NCBI GenBank assembly: GCA_041871065.1
Contig: CP168942.1
Location: 492,001 to 556,000, forward strand
Reading direction: 5' to 3'
DNA length: 64,000 nucleotides
Source of the DNA: Weissella confusa
Lineage (GTDB): Bacteria > Bacillota > Bacilli > Lactobacillales > Lactobacillaceae
Shown here: piece by piece, positions 63,241 to 64,000 of the stretch
Layout of the letters: every line of letters begins with the position of its first letter
How positions within the stretch are numbered: position 1 is the stretch's first letter
Notes under the pieces: generated by a model
What the model was told of the DNA's origin: nothing
Database searches by the model: none
What the model saw: the letters and a program-made list of their open reading frames with translations, nothing else
Program-made: the position numbers and the translations under genes

Positions 63241-64000
63241 TGAAGAGATTAGCATGGTTAACCGGGATTATTCTGGCCGCAGTCGCTTTGTTATTTGGTA
63301 TCAATCTAGCATTGCAAAAGTCGGCCGAGTCTGGCTTGAAGTCAGGCGCTAATAAGACCCTAACGATTTATAACTGGGGAGATTACATCGACCCAACGTT
63401 GATTAAGAAGTTCCAAAACGAAACTGGTTACAAAGTGGACTATGAGACATTTGACTCAAACGAAGCGATGTTTACGAAGATTCAACAAGGTGGAACACAC
63501 TATGATTTGGCGGTTCCGTCAGATTACATGATCCAGAAGATGAAGAAGGCCAATATGTTGGTCAAGCTTGATCACAGCAAGTTGACTGGTTTAAACAACT
63601 ACGATGACCGTTTTATGGATCAACCGTTTGATTGTGGTAACGAGTACTCAGTGCCTTATTTCTGGGGAACATTGGGAATTGTTTACAACGACAAGTACGT
63701 TAAGCCAGGGGAAATTAAGACCTGGAATGACCTATGGAACCCACGTTTTAAGAATTCAATCATGTTGATTGATTCTTCTCGTGACATCATGGGGATGACG
63801 TTGGCCTCAAGTGGTAATTCAGTTAACACAAAGAGCATTCCAGAATTGGCTGCGGCTAAGGGAAAGCTTGAAACATTGATGCCAAACGTTAAGGCGATTG
63901 TTGCCGACGAAATCAAGATGTACATGGCCCAAGATGAGGCTGCCTTGGCAGTTGATTACTCAGGTGATGCTGCCGAAATGATTTCTGAAAACTGTCATCT
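63240..64000 (+). CDS. potD: Spermidine/putrescine-binding protein (partial)
   Basis: The ATG at 63240 overlaps the potC stop (TAATG), and the frame is open to the window end (253 codons). An N-terminal hydrophobic helix (about 4-25) has no lipobox Cys, so the protein is probably anchored by an uncleaved helix or signal peptide. The mature part opens with LTIYNWGDYIDPTLIKKFQ, the hallmark of PotD/PotF-type polyamine-binding proteins, and continues with YDLAVPSDYMI and VPYFWGTLGIVYN. It delivers polyamines to PotBC. Confidence 0.93.
   Translation, partial: MKRLAWLTGIILAAVALLFGINLALQKSAESGLKSGANKTLTIYNWGDYIDPTLIKKFQNETGYKVDYETFDSNEAMFTKIQQGGTHYDLAVPSDYMIQKMKKANMLVKLDHSKLTGLNNYDDRFMDQPFDCGNEYSVPYFWGTLGIVYNDKYVKPGEIKTWNDLWNPRFKNSIMLIDSSRDIMGMTLASSGNSVNTKSIPELAAAKGKLETLMPNVKAIVADEIKMYMAQDEAALAVDYSGDAAEMISENCH

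Noticed and set aside
1..64000. CRISPR arrays and tRNA or rRNA genes
   Set aside because: No regularly spaced repeats with unique spacers were seen, and apart from the tmRNA no tRNA-like or rRNA-like sequence was recognised. This was by eye, so isolated tRNA genes should be checked with a dedicated search.

Overview
The window looks like chromosome of a heterofermentative lactic acid bacterium of the Weissella/Leuconostoc group, most likely Weissella. This rests on protein resemblance recalled from memory, TTG- and CGT-rich codon use in the housekeeping genes, Gram-positive ribosome binding sites, CcpA cre sites and PurBoxes. The species cannot be fixed without a search.

Layout. 1-5.7 kb is chromosomal: the end of an aryl-sulfate sulfotransferase, an SseB-like membrane protein with a decayed neighbour, two short-chain dehydrogenases (an R-specific alcohol dehydrogenase and a diacetyl/acetoin reductase with a CRP/FNR-type operator), a candidate structured small RNA and small unknown genes. 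5.73-31.30 kb is an integrated element between 19-bp direct repeats (5731-5749 and 31277-31295); the right repeat is the 3' end of ssrA (tmRNA). Its left 10 kb resembles a phage satellite (PICI-like): tyrosine integrase, ImmA/CI/Cro-type switch, two related excisionase-like proteins, a Rha-like protein, a primase-like protein, an SF3 helicase, a putative iteron origin and an ArpU-like activator, with no capsid, tail or terminase gene. Behind it lies cargo bounded by copies of one repeat: a WxL/DUF916 surface-protein cluster with truncated genes, an IS3 remnant, a complete ISL3-like IS and a complete type III restriction-modification pair. The right end carries a scar that reads like a collapsed second copy of a related element.

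31.3-64 kb is housekeeping chromosome: ssrA, guaC with PurBoxes, a MscS channel, a secreted CHAP/NlpC-like protein, a disulfide-oxidoreductase-like flavoprotein, cytosine permease and deaminase around a type IA topoisomerase, a RecD-like helicase, a two-component system, a glucose utilisation group (GRP-family uptake protein, ROK kinase, mutarotase, Pgi), efp-asp23-nusB, infC-rpmI-rplT with a non-AUG infC start and an extended L20, a prepilin-peptidase-like protein, rpsL-rpsG-fusA, and the polyamine importer potABCD, with potD running off the end.

How parts work together. codB imports cytosine and codA deaminates it to uracil; glcU imports glucose, the ROK protein may phosphorylate it, and Pgi passes it on; infC-rpmI-rplT is probably autoregulated through its leader; potABCD forms one overlapping operon. 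The satellite switch, origin and attachment sites form a self-contained mobile unit, and the type III system is its most obvious host-benefit cargo.
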